In this document: one piece after another, positions 51,582 to 58,545 of the stretch
How positions within the stretch are numbered: position 1 is the first letter of the stretch
How the letters are laid out: the number at the start of each line of letters is the position of its first letter
DNA from: Ruminococcus sp. 210702-SL.1.03
Lineage (GTDB): Bacteria > Bacillota > Clostridia > Oscillospirales > Ruminococcaceae
DNA: 64,000 bases
Assembly (NCBI RefSeq): GCF_020559915.1
Contig: NZ_JAJCLZ010000004.1
Coordinates: forward strand, 78,742 to 142,741
Reading direction: 5' to 3'
The notes under the pieces: model-generated
Told to the model about the DNA's origin: nothing
What the model saw: only the letters and a program-made list of their open reading frames with translations
Databases searched by the model: none
Position numbers and translations under genes: made by a program

Positions 51582-53519
51582 TTAAGCGTCCAGCGTCGCC
51601 CATTGTTCCATTTTTTCGTCAGCCTGCGCGCGCAGCGCCTCCAATTGGCTGCATTTTTCTGTCATTATCGCAAAGTCCGCTGCGATCTCCGGCGAGGCGA
51701 TCTCCTCCTCCAGTTCGGCGATCTGCTCCTCTATCTGCTCTATCTCGTTCTCAAGGTCGCGCATAAGTTGCCTGCGCTTGGCGTCATCGGCGCGCTGCTG
51801 CTTCGAGCGGTACTGCTTCTGCTTTTTCTCATTGTACTCCTCAGCTGCCGCGGCGCGCTTCTCTTCCGCCTGCCGCTCAGCAGCGCTCTTCTCCTCCTCG
51901 GTGATCGTGTTGATGTAAAAATCAAAATCGCCGTCGAAAGATCGCACATGGTTCGGCGTCAGCTCCACTATCCGCGAAGCCGTCTTGTTCAGCAAATATC
52001 TGTCATGCGAAACAAGTATCATCGTGCCGCCAAACTCCTTCAGCGCTTCCTCCAGTACCTCTTTTGTCGGCAGGTCGATGTGGTTCGTCGGTTCGTCGAG
52101 TATCAGCAAGTTGCCGTGGTTCAGCGCCATTATCGCGAAACACAGCTTTGCGCGTTCACCGCCGCTGAGCACAGAGACCGGCTTGAAAACGTCCTCGCCG
52201 CGAAACAGTACCGAAGCCAATGCCTTGCGTATCTCGCCGTCCGTCATCTGCGGAAAGCGCCTCGCTACCGCCTCTATCGCTGTGTCGTGCGGGTTAAGTG
52301 AAGCGTGCTCTTGGTCGAAATAGGATACTTTTACATTATTACCCCAAAGAATGTTGCCGCTTTTGTGCGGGATAATGCCCTGTATCAGCTTTAGCACTGA
52401 GGTTTTGCCGATGCCGTTGTCGCCGATTATCGCGACGTGCTCGCCGCGCCGCACCTTTATCGTCAGGTCTTCGATCAGCGTTTTCGCCGAGCTGCCCTCG
52501 CCGACAGTCAGCGGGCAGTCGATAACCTGCACAACGTCTTTCGTCGGCTCGATGCTGTAATCGAGCTTGATTTTCGGCGGACGTTCTGCGGCGGCAGGGC
52601 GGTCGATGACCTCCATTCTGTCCAGCATATGCTGCCGCGATTTCGCCATTTTCGCTGTCGAAGCGCGCACCTTGTTCCGCGCGATGTAGTCCTCTAGCTG
52701 CGAGATCTCGCGCTGCTGCGCCTCGTACTCCTTCATCTGCCGCGCTGTATGCTGCTCTTTCTGCAATACGTAGTCGGAATAATTGCCGCGAAAAGCCGTT
52801 ATCCGCCCGTTTTCGATCTCGCAGATCTTTGTGCATATCTTGTCAAGGAAATATCTGTCGTGCGATACAATTATTATAGCGCCGCGGTAGGTTTTCAAGT
52901 ATCCCTCCAGCCACATAAGCGTTTTAAAGTCGAGGTGGTTTGTCGGCTCGTCCAGTATCAGCAGCTCAGGCTGTTCCAAAAGCAGCTTCGCGAGCGCCAA
53001 ACGCGTTTTCTCGCCGCCCGAAAGGGAAGATACTACTCGGTCGTAAGCTAAGTCGGAAAAGCCCATGCCGTTGAGTATCAGCTTGATCTTAAAGTCGGTG
53101 TTGTAGCCGTCGTGCGCTTCAAAATACGCCGAAAGCGAGCTGTACTCAGCTGATGCAAACTCCAGTTCATCACCAACGCACTTCGTCATGTCCTCCGCCA
53201 GCTTGTCCATCTTTTCTTTTATCTCAAAAAGCCGCGAAAATGCGCTGTTCATCTCTTCAATAACGGTCGCCGAGCTGTTCAGCCCGCTGTTCTGCGCCAA
53301 AAAGCCGATAGCGCAGTCCTTTACCGTAAAAACGCCCTCGCCCGTCGGCGATTTGTCATACTCCTCTTCGCCGAGTATCATTTTCAGTAAGGTCGATTTT
53401 CCGCTGCCGTTCCTGCCGACAAGCCCCACAGTTTCGCCCTCGTTCAGCGTGAATGATATATCTTTCAGCAGCGGTTCGCCGTTAAAATATTTGTAAATAT
53501 GTTCAATGTTTATCAGCAT
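51582..53519 (-). CDS. ABC-F family ATPase
   Basis: 645 residues with two ABC modules and no membrane segments. Walker A motifs are GRNGSGKST near residue 36 and GDNGIGKTS near 360; signatures LSGGEKTR and LSGGERAK; Walker B LLILDEPTNHLD and LLILDEPTNHID. The linker of about 80 residues between modules contains the basic helical P-site tRNA interaction region (KVRASTAKMAKSRQHMLDRM). A C-terminal coiled coil (EEKSAAERQAEEKRAAAAEE; DLENEIEQIEEQIAELEEE) completes a YdiF/YkpA-like layout. ABC-F proteins act on the ribosome; resistance versus housekeeping roles cannot be told by sequence alone. Confidence 0.93.
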   Translation of the reverse strand: MLINIEHIYKYFNGEPLLKDISFTLNEGETVGLVGRNGSGKSTLLKMILGEEEYDKSPTGEGVFTVKDCAIGFLAQNSGLNSSATVIEEMNSAFSRLFEIKEKMDKLAEDMTKCVGDELEFASAEYSSLSAYFEAHDGYNTDFKIKLILNGMGFSDLAYDRVVSSLSGGEKTRLALAKLLLEQPELLILDEPTNHLDFKTLMWLEGYLKTYRGAIIIVSHDRYFLDKICTKICEIENGRITAFRGNYSDYVLQKEQHTARQMKEYEAQQREISQLEDYIARNKVRASTAKMAKSRQHMLDRMEVIDRPAAAERPPKIKLDYSIEPTKDVVQVIDCPLTVGEGSSAKTLIEDLTIKVRRGEHVAIIGDNGIGKTSVLKLIQGIIPHKSGNILWGNNVKVSYFDQEHASLNPHDTAIEAVARRFPQMTDGEIRKALASVLFRGEDVFKPVSVLSGGERAKLCFAIMALNHGNLLILDEPTNHIDLPTKEVLEEALKEFGGTMILVSHDRYLLNKTASRIVELTPNHVRSFDGDFDFYINTITEEEKSAAERQAEEKRAAAAEEYNEKKQKQYRSKQQRADDAKRRQLMRDLENEIEQIEEQIAELEEEIASPEIAADFAIMTEKCSQLEALRAQADEKMEQWATLDA

Positions 53520-53571
53520 AAAGTTTCTCCTCGTCGGCAGTCAGTTCCGCCTAAATATTTTTCTAGTTTTA

Positions 53572-53600
53572 ATTTTATAAAACAATTATGAATTTTTCAA
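53572..53600 (-). promoter_or_regulatory. ABC-F gene promoter
   Basis: Minus strand: TTGAAA (53600-53595), 17 bases, TAAAAT (53577-53572). Confidence 0.75.
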
Positions 53601-53602
53601 CT

Positions 53603-53632
53603 TTGGTTGGTTTTTTCTGCATTTATTATATT
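53603..53632 (+). promoter_or_regulatory. Possible promoter for a small RNA
   Basis: TTGGTT (53603-53608), 18 bases, TATATT (53627-53632). No ORF follows before the terminator-like hairpin at 53669-53732. Confidence 0.4.
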
Positions 53633-53638
53633 TATTTG

Positions 53639-53732
53639 TGATATGTGTTGTTGTTTAAAATGCCCAATAAGCGCGCAATTTATATGAGATGGTTGAGCAC
53701 AATAACAAAAATCTCATGGCGCTTGATTTTTT
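53639..53732 (+). ncRNA. Candidate small RNA ending in a terminator hairpin
   Basis: In the 316-base gene-free gap 53520-53835, a promoter-like site is followed by a hairpin: AAGCGC (53669-53674) and ATGAGAT (53684-53690) pair with ATCTCAT (53711-53717) and GCGCTT (53719-53724), then GATTTTTTG. That gives a putative RNA of about 90 bases. Its only support is the promoter-terminator arrangement; a leader/attenuator for the next gene is an alternative. Confidence 0.35.
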
Positions 53733-53745
53733 GTTCATTTTGCTC

Positions 53746-53774
53746 TTGCAATTTCGATAATAATTTGTTAAAAT
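53746..53774 (+). promoter_or_regulatory. Promoter for the IIA-like gene
   Basis: TTGCAA (53746-53751), 17 bases, TAAAAT (53769-53774). Confidence 0.8.
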
Positions 53775-53835
53775 AAATATTAAGAAATATAGTGAAATTG
53801 ATGGTTGTAATAATATCATGAGGGGAGGTAAGCCC

Positions 53836-54321
53836 ATGAATTTTCACGGAGGTCAGCACAGCGCACATGATAAAAAAACCGAAAATCTTCGCGTTATCAC
53901 GTCATGCTGTCTGGGCAATGTTATAGCTTTAGAAAAGCTTTCAAACGACGCTTTTTCCAGCCTTATTTTGGGCGATGGCTTTGGCGTCATACCTTCCGCA
54001 AATGAGTTTGTAGCACCTATTTCAGGTGAGGTCAAAGATGTTTCTGCCAACAGTCATGAGATCACCGTGAAAACTCCCGATAATATGCTTATCATGGTTT
54101 CCATAGAGCCGCAGGAGTCTGCTTGTGAGCTTGATATCTCTGCACTTGTCGCTTCGGGGGATACTATCACGCAGGGTCAGCCGCTTTGGAACGTCGCTCA
54201 GCCTGCAGCCGAGCTTATGGCGGCGGTCATAGTCACAAACAGCGATTCGCTGCCGTCTTTCAATATCCGCTACGGCAAGGTCACTTCGTTCAACCAACCT
54301 GTAATGACTATTACAGTTTAA
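53836..54321 (+). CDS. PTS IIA-glucose-like domain protein lacking the phosphorylated His
   Basis: 161 residues, a stand-alone IIA-Glc (Crr) fold. It shows LILGDGFGVIPSANEFVAPI near residue 43, then GEVKDV, NSHEITVKT near 73, and GDTITQGQPLW near 125. The helper His is kept (H74), but the phospho-accepting His of the LIH(I/F)G motif is Met (LIMVSI, M87, codon 54094-54096), and the following GIDTV is SIEPQ. It therefore probably cannot take phosphate from HPr and may be a regulatory or degenerate form. The N-terminal His-rich stretch (NFHGGQHSAHD) is unusual. ATG 53836 follows GGGGAGG. Confidence 0.82.
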   Translation: MNFHGGQHSAHDKKTENLRVITSCCLGNVIALEKLSNDAFSSLILGDGFGVIPSANEFVAPISGEVKDVSANSHEITVKTPDNMLIMVSIEPQESACELDISALVASGDTITQGQPLWNVAQPAAELMAAVIVTNSDSLPSFNIRYGKVTSFNQPVMTITV

Positions 54322-54334
54322 AATGTACACTAAA

Positions 54335-54374
54335 AAGGCGATTTGCTCAGCAGCAAGTCGCCTTATTTTTATTG
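54335..54374. terminator. Terminator between convergent genes
   Basis: AAGGCGA (54335-54341) with TCGCCTT (54358-54364), enclosing TGCT/AGCA, then ATTTTTATT. Confidence 0.85.
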
Positions 54375-55157
54375 ATCAAAGATAAGCTTGTTTATCTCTT
54401 TCATTACCGAAAAATCTTCGTTTGAGCCGGTGTGGAAATTCGCCGTGTTCTTTACCAGCGGGTGTGCGTTCTCCATAGCATAGCTGTAATACGCGCTGTT
54501 GAGCATCTCGATGTCGTTCAGGTAATCGCCAAAAGCCATTGTGCTCTCGTATGAAGCGCCAAGCCGCTGCTGAAGAACCTCTATGCCCCTGCCTTTCGTA
54601 ACGCCAACATTCATGATATCCGCCCAGTAAAATCCCGAAAGCACTACTTTGAATACGTCAGAAAACTCGCGCTGAAGTATTTTCAGACCGTTTTCTTCCA
54701 TGCCGTGCTCGTTATAAACGGCAACTTTTGTGATGTTGTCGTCAAAGTCGCGCAGGTCTTTCAGTATGCAGTGCTTCTTGTAGTAAAGCTGTACCTCGCG
54801 GTGGTAGGCGGAGTCGCCCTCGGGCATAAATGTGTTGTTTGGACTGCAAAGCAGCGGCACCATGCCGTTCTGCTCGCAAACGTCGATTATGCGCAGAACT
54901 CTCTCACGAGGCATCACCGATTTACTGAGTATCTTGCCCTTGTCGATTATCAGTGCGCCGTTGTCGCAGATTATTGATATATCGTCAATGTATTTGCCAA
55001 ACTGCTCCTGCAAAGCGGTAAGGCTTCTACCGCTTGAAACGGCGAACGTAATTCCCTTGGCTTTCAATTTTTCGATCAGTTCGTCAAAGTCCGGCGGCAG
55101 TTCTTTGGCTGAGTTTACCAGTGTTCCGTCTATATCTGAAGCGATAAGCTTTATCAT
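54369..55157 (-). CDS. Cof-type HAD-family phosphatase
   Basis: 262 residues. HAD motif I is ASDIDGTLVNS at the N-terminus, motif II is VSSGRS near residue 41, motif III Lys is in VTKGRGIEVLQQRLG near 190, and motif IV is AFGDYLNDIEML near 212. A C2-type cap lies between about 85 and 185. Cof/YbjI-type enzymes dephosphorylate sugar phosphates, pyridoxal phosphate or flavin intermediates; the substrate is not predictable. Confidence 0.92.
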   Translation of the reverse strand: MIKLIASDIDGTLVNSAKELPPDFDELIEKLKAKGITFAVSSGRSLTALQEQFGKYIDDISIICDNGALIIDKGKILSKSVMPRERVLRIIDVCEQNGMVPLLCSPNNTFMPEGDSAYHREVQLYYKKHCILKDLRDFDDNITKVAVYNEHGMEENGLKILQREFSDVFKVVLSGFYWADIMNVGVTKGRGIEVLQQRLGASYESTMAFGDYLNDIEMLNSAYYSYAMENAHPLVKNTANFHTGSNEDFSVMKEINKLIFDQ

Positions 55158-55206
55158 GATCCAAATACCTCTCTTATCGTGTCGCGTAAAATCGTATACT
55201 GTGATT

Positions 55207-55235
55207 ATTATAGCCTAATTTTATGAACAATTCAA
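55207..55235 (-). promoter_or_regulatory. Promoter for the HAD phosphatase gene
   Basis: Minus strand: TTGAAT (55235-55230), 17 bases, TATAAT (55212-55207). Confidence 0.8.
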
Positions 55236-55341
55236 ATAATAAGAGTGTTAAAATCGCTTTTTCTTACAAATCGTCGCTTTGTACAAAAATTTTTCAGCCA
55301 GGGTCCGCTATTTGAGCATAAAAACGCGTATAAACCACAAA

Positions 55342-55379
55342 AAAGCAAGGTGCTTCACATACGAAAAACGCCTTGCTTT
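55342..55379 (-). terminator. Terminator after the Cys-rich small protein gene
   Basis: Arms AAAGCAAGG (55342-55350) and CCTTGCTTT (55371-55379); read on the minus strand the stem is followed by TTTTTTG. Confidence 0.85.
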
Positions 55380-55409
55380 GTTATAATGCTTATGTTCAGA
55401 GCACCGTTA

Positions 55410-55625
55410 TCAGATGATGTCATCCTCCTGATTCGGGATCTCAAGCTGCTTCTTAGGTACTCTTTTTATAGGATCATAGATCCATTTCTTACATGAATAA
55501 TCGGCGTCAACAAGACCCTGTCTTTCGCAAAGCACCTTGTTGCCTTCTTTCGAGCGGTTGCCATAAAGGCAGTACGAACAAGAGGGCTGAATGCCGTTTC
55601 CGAAAAAGTTTTTCTTTTTAGCCAT
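55410..55625 (-). CDS. Conserved small Cys-rich protein
   Basis: 71 residues. Cys spacing CSYC-x16-C-x11-C (within CSYCLYGNR, VLCERQG and YSCKKW) suggests a zinc or iron-sulfur site. It then carries WIYDPIKRVPKK, a phrase I associate with a small uncharacterised clostridial protein. It starts with a basic MAKKKNFFGNG. The ribosome binding site AGGAG is good and a terminator of its own follows. Function unknown. Confidence 0.75.
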   Translation of the reverse strand: MAKKKNFFGNGIQPSCSYCLYGNRSKEGNKVLCERQGLVDADYSCKKWIYDPIKRVPKKQLEIPNQEDDII

Positions 55626-55682
55626 TATAATACATCTCCTTAATGCTAGGGCATTTCTTTTTACCTAATTATTATACCACAT

Positions 55683-56732
55683 TTATTCCGAAAATGCTAG
55701 TCTTTTTTTCAAAACTGTCAAAAAAATCATCATAATCAAGCAAACGACGGGTATAAAATTGTTGAAATTGACGATAAAAACAGGCTTGCTCGCCGCGGCT
55801 ATGTAATTTTCGCCAAATATCTTGCTGAATATCATGCAAAATATTCCTGCAAAAGCCGCGCTAATGCATCGTGTGCCTAAAAATGGCAGCATATTGAAAC
55901 GTCCGCCGATGATCGTCTTTATCTGCATCATCACGCATAACCCTCCCAGCGCACCCGAAGCCGCTATCAGCGGTAATAAACGGTAGGGCAGCCCATCCAT
56001 CGCCGAGAGGTTTGAGATCTCCAGCAGCGAGTACGCGAGCGTTCTCAGTTCGTTATCGCTTATCGCGTTCATCGCGCCGCTGCACCGCAGTATCGTTATC
56101 GCCGTCTGAAAGAAGAGTATCATACAGCAGATCTTGAAAAGCCCTCTGCCTGCCGTATCAACGCTTTCGGCGAGCATATCTCCGCTCAGTTTGAATTTTT
56201 CGCCGCGCGCCTCGCAGTGTATCTTGAATATGCGTGAGAGTATAGCGGCGCTCAGCAGATTTCCCGCGATCATCGCCGCGAATATCATTAGCCCGACTTT
56301 AGCTGACCCGAACACCGTTAGCCCTACCGCTCCGCTGAAAAATGCAGGCCCGCCGTTGTAACAAAAGCCCGTCAGCCGCGCCGCGCTTTTTTTGTCGATG
56401 CGCCCGTTGTCCAGCATCGTGCATATCACCGCCGTGCCGACGGGGTAGCCGCCGATGTTTCCCATCAGCAGCGGGAACATCGCCTGCTTCGGCAGCCCCG
56501 TTATCCACGCGAGGGGAGTCAGCAGCTTTGATATAAATATGTACGCCCCGCTGCGTATCATGAGATCTGAGATCGCCATGAACGCGAAAAGCGAGGGTAT
56601 CATCACGTTTATGCAGCGCGCCAGCGCCGTTTGCATATCGCTTACAGTTTGCTCCGAGAAAATTATCAGCGCCGCCGCGTAGGCAGTGAGCGCGTACGCC
56701 AGCGTCGCTGAGATCAGCCGTCTTTTTATCAT
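55683..56732 (-). CDS. ylbJ: YlbJ/SpoVV-like sporulation membrane protein
   Basis: 349 residues with about eight membrane segments and Gate-type repeats: IPSLFAFMAISDLM near residue 45, MGNIGGYPVGTAVICTML near 93, FCYNGGPAFFSGAVG near 125, and a C-terminal cluster with NFNNFIPVVCLIMMIF. In Bacillus YlbJ (SpoVV) moves dipicolinic acid into the forespore from the mother cell. Here it directly follows sigG on the same strand with a 5-base gap. ATG 56732 was chosen; the upstream GTG at 56741 lies inside sigG's end. Confidence 0.85.
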   Translation of the reverse strand: MIKRRLISATLAYALTAYAAALIIFSEQTVSDMQTALARCINVMIPSLFAFMAISDLMIRSGAYIFISKLLTPLAWITGLPKQAMFPLLMGNIGGYPVGTAVICTMLDNGRIDKKSAARLTGFCYNGGPAFFSGAVGLTVFGSAKVGLMIFAAMIAGNLLSAAILSRIFKIHCEARGEKFKLSGDMLAESVDTAGRGLFKICCMILFFQTAITILRCSGAMNAISDNELRTLAYSLLEISNLSAMDGLPYRLLPLIAASGALGGLCVMMQIKTIIGGRFNMLPFLGTRCISAAFAGIFCMIFSKIFGENYIAAASKPVFIVNFNNFIPVVCLIMMIFLTVLKKRLAFSE

Positions 56733-56737
56733 ACAGA

Positions 56738-57517
56738 TCACGTCGCCTCTATCTGATTTTTGATGTTCATTATCGCGCTTTTTTCCAGCCGCGATACCTG
56801 CGCCTGCGAAATGCCTATCGCTTTCGCGACCTCCACTTGCGTTTTGCCCTGCAAATACCGCAGTGCCAGAATGTTTCGCTCACGCTCTGGCAGTTTGCTC
56901 ACAGCGTCGTTCACCAGCATTTCGTTAAGCGCGGCGTTGCTGTCGGTGCGGTCGCTTATTTGATCCATAACGTACAGCGTGTCGCCGGAATCGGAATATA
57001 TCGGCTCGAATAGCGATACGGGGTCGGTTATCGACTCCAGCGCTATCACTACGTCCGCGCGATTCGCGCCTATCTCCGCCGCTATCTGCTCGACGGTTGG
57101 CTCACAGCGGATCTGCGCCGTCAGCTTTTCCTTCGCCTGCATAGCCTTGTACGCCATGTCTCTCATCGAGCGACTTACGCGCACCGATTGGTTGTCGCGC
57201 AGGTATCTCCGCACTTCGCCGAGTATCATCGGCACGCCGTATGTCGAAAATTTCACGTTCAGCTCGATGTTGAAATTGTCGATAGCCTTTATTAGCCCGA
57301 TCACCCCGACTTGAAACAGATCGTCCGCCGATTCGCCCCTGCCGATGAACTTTTGCAGCACGCTAAGCACCAGCCTGAAATTGCCCTGTATCAGCTTCTC
57401 ACGCGCCTGCTCGTCGCCCTCTTTCGTCCTGCGCAGCAGGTCTTTTGTTTCGTCCTCTGTCAATAGCTTCAGCTCGGCGGTATTTATCCCGCTGATCTCT
57501 ACTTTATTATACTGCAT
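56738..57517 (-). CDS. sigG: RNA polymerase sporulation sigma factor G
   Basis: 259 residues, the SigG length. The start MQYNKVEISGINT is diagnostic for SigG. Region 2 contains DDLFQVGVIGLIKAIDNF, KFSTYGVPMILGEVRRYLRD; region 3 RVSRSMRDMAYKAMQ; region 4 ERERNILALRYLQGKTQVEVA and GISQAQVSRLEKSA. SigG drives late forespore transcription. The ribosome binding site GGAGGAA is strong and a sigma-F/G-type promoter lies upstream. Confidence 0.97.
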   Translation of the reverse strand: MQYNKVEISGINTAELKLLTEDETKDLLRRTKEGDEQAREKLIQGNFRLVLSVLQKFIGRGESADDLFQVGVIGLIKAIDNFNIELNVKFSTYGVPMILGEVRRYLRDNQSVRVSRSMRDMAYKAMQAKEKLTAQIRCEPTVEQIAAEIGANRADVVIALESITDPVSLFEPIYSDSGDTLYVMDQISDRTDSNAALNEMLVNDAVSKLPERERNILALRYLQGKTQVEVAKAIGISQAQVSRLEKSAIMNIKNQIEAT

Positions 57518-57553
57518 TTACAGCTTCCTCCATATTTAGCGCTCTTGTTATAA

Positions 57554-57582
57554 ATTATTGCCGCGAAAATATGAAGGTATTC
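57554..57582 (-). promoter_or_regulatory. Sigma-F/sigma-G-type promoter of sigG
   Basis: Minus strand: GAATA (57582-57578), 15-base spacer, GGCAATAAT (57562-57554), fitting the forespore pattern G-x-ATA - N15 - GGxxAxxxT. It lies about 35 bases before the sigG start. Confidence 0.65.
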
Positions 57583-57689
57583 GCAATTTTTAATTGTAAT
57601 TTATTCCAATGAATTGATGCTCCAATACTCTGCTGCGAAATGCTTGTACGTTATATCCTATGCCGTTGTTCCCGCAAATATGCAAAAAA

Positions 57690-57714
57690 GAACGGCACTG
57701 TAAAAATGCCGTTC
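57690..57714 (-). terminator. Terminator after the YoaK-like gene
   Basis: GAACGGCA (57690-57697) with TGCCGTTC (57707-57714), followed on the minus strand by TTTTTTG. A further TGCCGTT at 57661 could pair in an alternative way. Confidence 0.88.
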
Positions 57715-57723
57715 GTGATATTT

Positions 57724-58407
57724 TTATATGTCCATTTCGTTTGCCTCTATCGGCAGGTCGTTCGTGCTTTTCGCGTATTCGCTCACTAACACTACCGCCG
57801 CAAGCGCTGCGCATGGGATAATGCCGAGAAATGCCGCTTTTATGCCAAGCGCCTTGCAGGCGAAAAATCCGCCTACCGCGCCCAGATGGAAAAAAAGCAG
57901 GGTGCCCGCAAAGTATTTCGCTTTGTCGAGGTGCTCATTTTTGTGGTCGCAGACGTACTCGGCCAACGCGCCGACCGTCTGCCGCAGATTGTTCGTCGAG
58001 AATATCGGCGAGCTTGCGTATCCGCCGATGCTTCCGAATACCACCCACTGTATCGACATCATGACGAACGTAGGGTAAAGACCCACACAGCGGTTTATAT
58101 CGGCGGGCAGCAGACCCAGCACTATAAATCCTGCGGCGTTCACCGCCATGCTGAAAAGCTTCATATCTATCCTGCCCTTTTTGCTGAGGTAAACGGCTGT
58201 AAATACCGCCCCAGCGTATAGCAGCATACCTATAAAATGCAGCACAGCCTGCAAGTAATCTTTTCCCAGCAGCCCCGTCAGCATTTCCAGCAGATTCATA
58301 GTCTGCGAAGAGCCCAGGTTCAGCCGTATCAGTACGGTGTACGCCCCCGCGAAGCCGCCTATCAGCGCGGCGATACGGTGAAGCACTCTTTCGTACCTCA
58401 AATCCAT
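57724..58407 (-). CDS. YoaK-like (DUF1275) membrane protein
   Basis: 227 residues, about six membrane segments. DUF1275 features: an N-terminal segment with GGFAGAYTVLIRL near residue 18, GMLLYAGAVFTAVYL near 60, and SSPIFSTNNLRQTVGALAEY around 130, equivalent to the conserved TGN/TTN helix of the family. The function of the family is unknown. The ribosome binding site GAAGGTGG is good. Confidence 0.85.
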   Translation of the reverse strand: MDLRYERVLHRIAALIGGFAGAYTVLIRLNLGSSQTMNLLEMLTGLLGKDYLQAVLHFIGMLLYAGAVFTAVYLSKKGRIDMKLFSMAVNAAGFIVLGLLPADINRCVGLYPTFVMMSIQWVVFGSIGGYASSPIFSTNNLRQTVGALAEYVCDHKNEHLDKAKYFAGTLLFFHLGAVGGFFACKALGIKAAFLGIIPCAALAAVVLVSEYAKSTNDLPIEANEMDI

Positions 58408-58452
58408 ATTTGACCACCTTCAAATGTTACATTTTCTCAATTTCACATATTC

Positions 58453-58482
58453 ATTATAACACTTTAAAAGCGCAGGTGTCAA
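58453..58482 (-). promoter_or_regulatory. Promoter for the YoaK-like gene
   Basis: Minus strand: perfect TTGACA (58482-58477) and TATAAT (58458-58453) with an 18-base spacer. Confidence 0.88.
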
Positions 58483-58545
58483 CATTATTCTTTACAAATA
58501 TACACGCCGATTTTACCGTTTTTTATTGATTTTGCTTGTGTTATA

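Noticed and set aside
53684..53717. CRISPR or mobile-element inverted repeat in the 53.6 kb gap
   Set aside because: A single hairpin with a T-run, no repeats, no transposase and no target duplication; terminator-like instead.
55245..55496. 83-residue plus-strand open frame
   Set aside because: TTG start without a ribosome binding site; it spans the terminator and end of the minus-strand Cys-rich gene.
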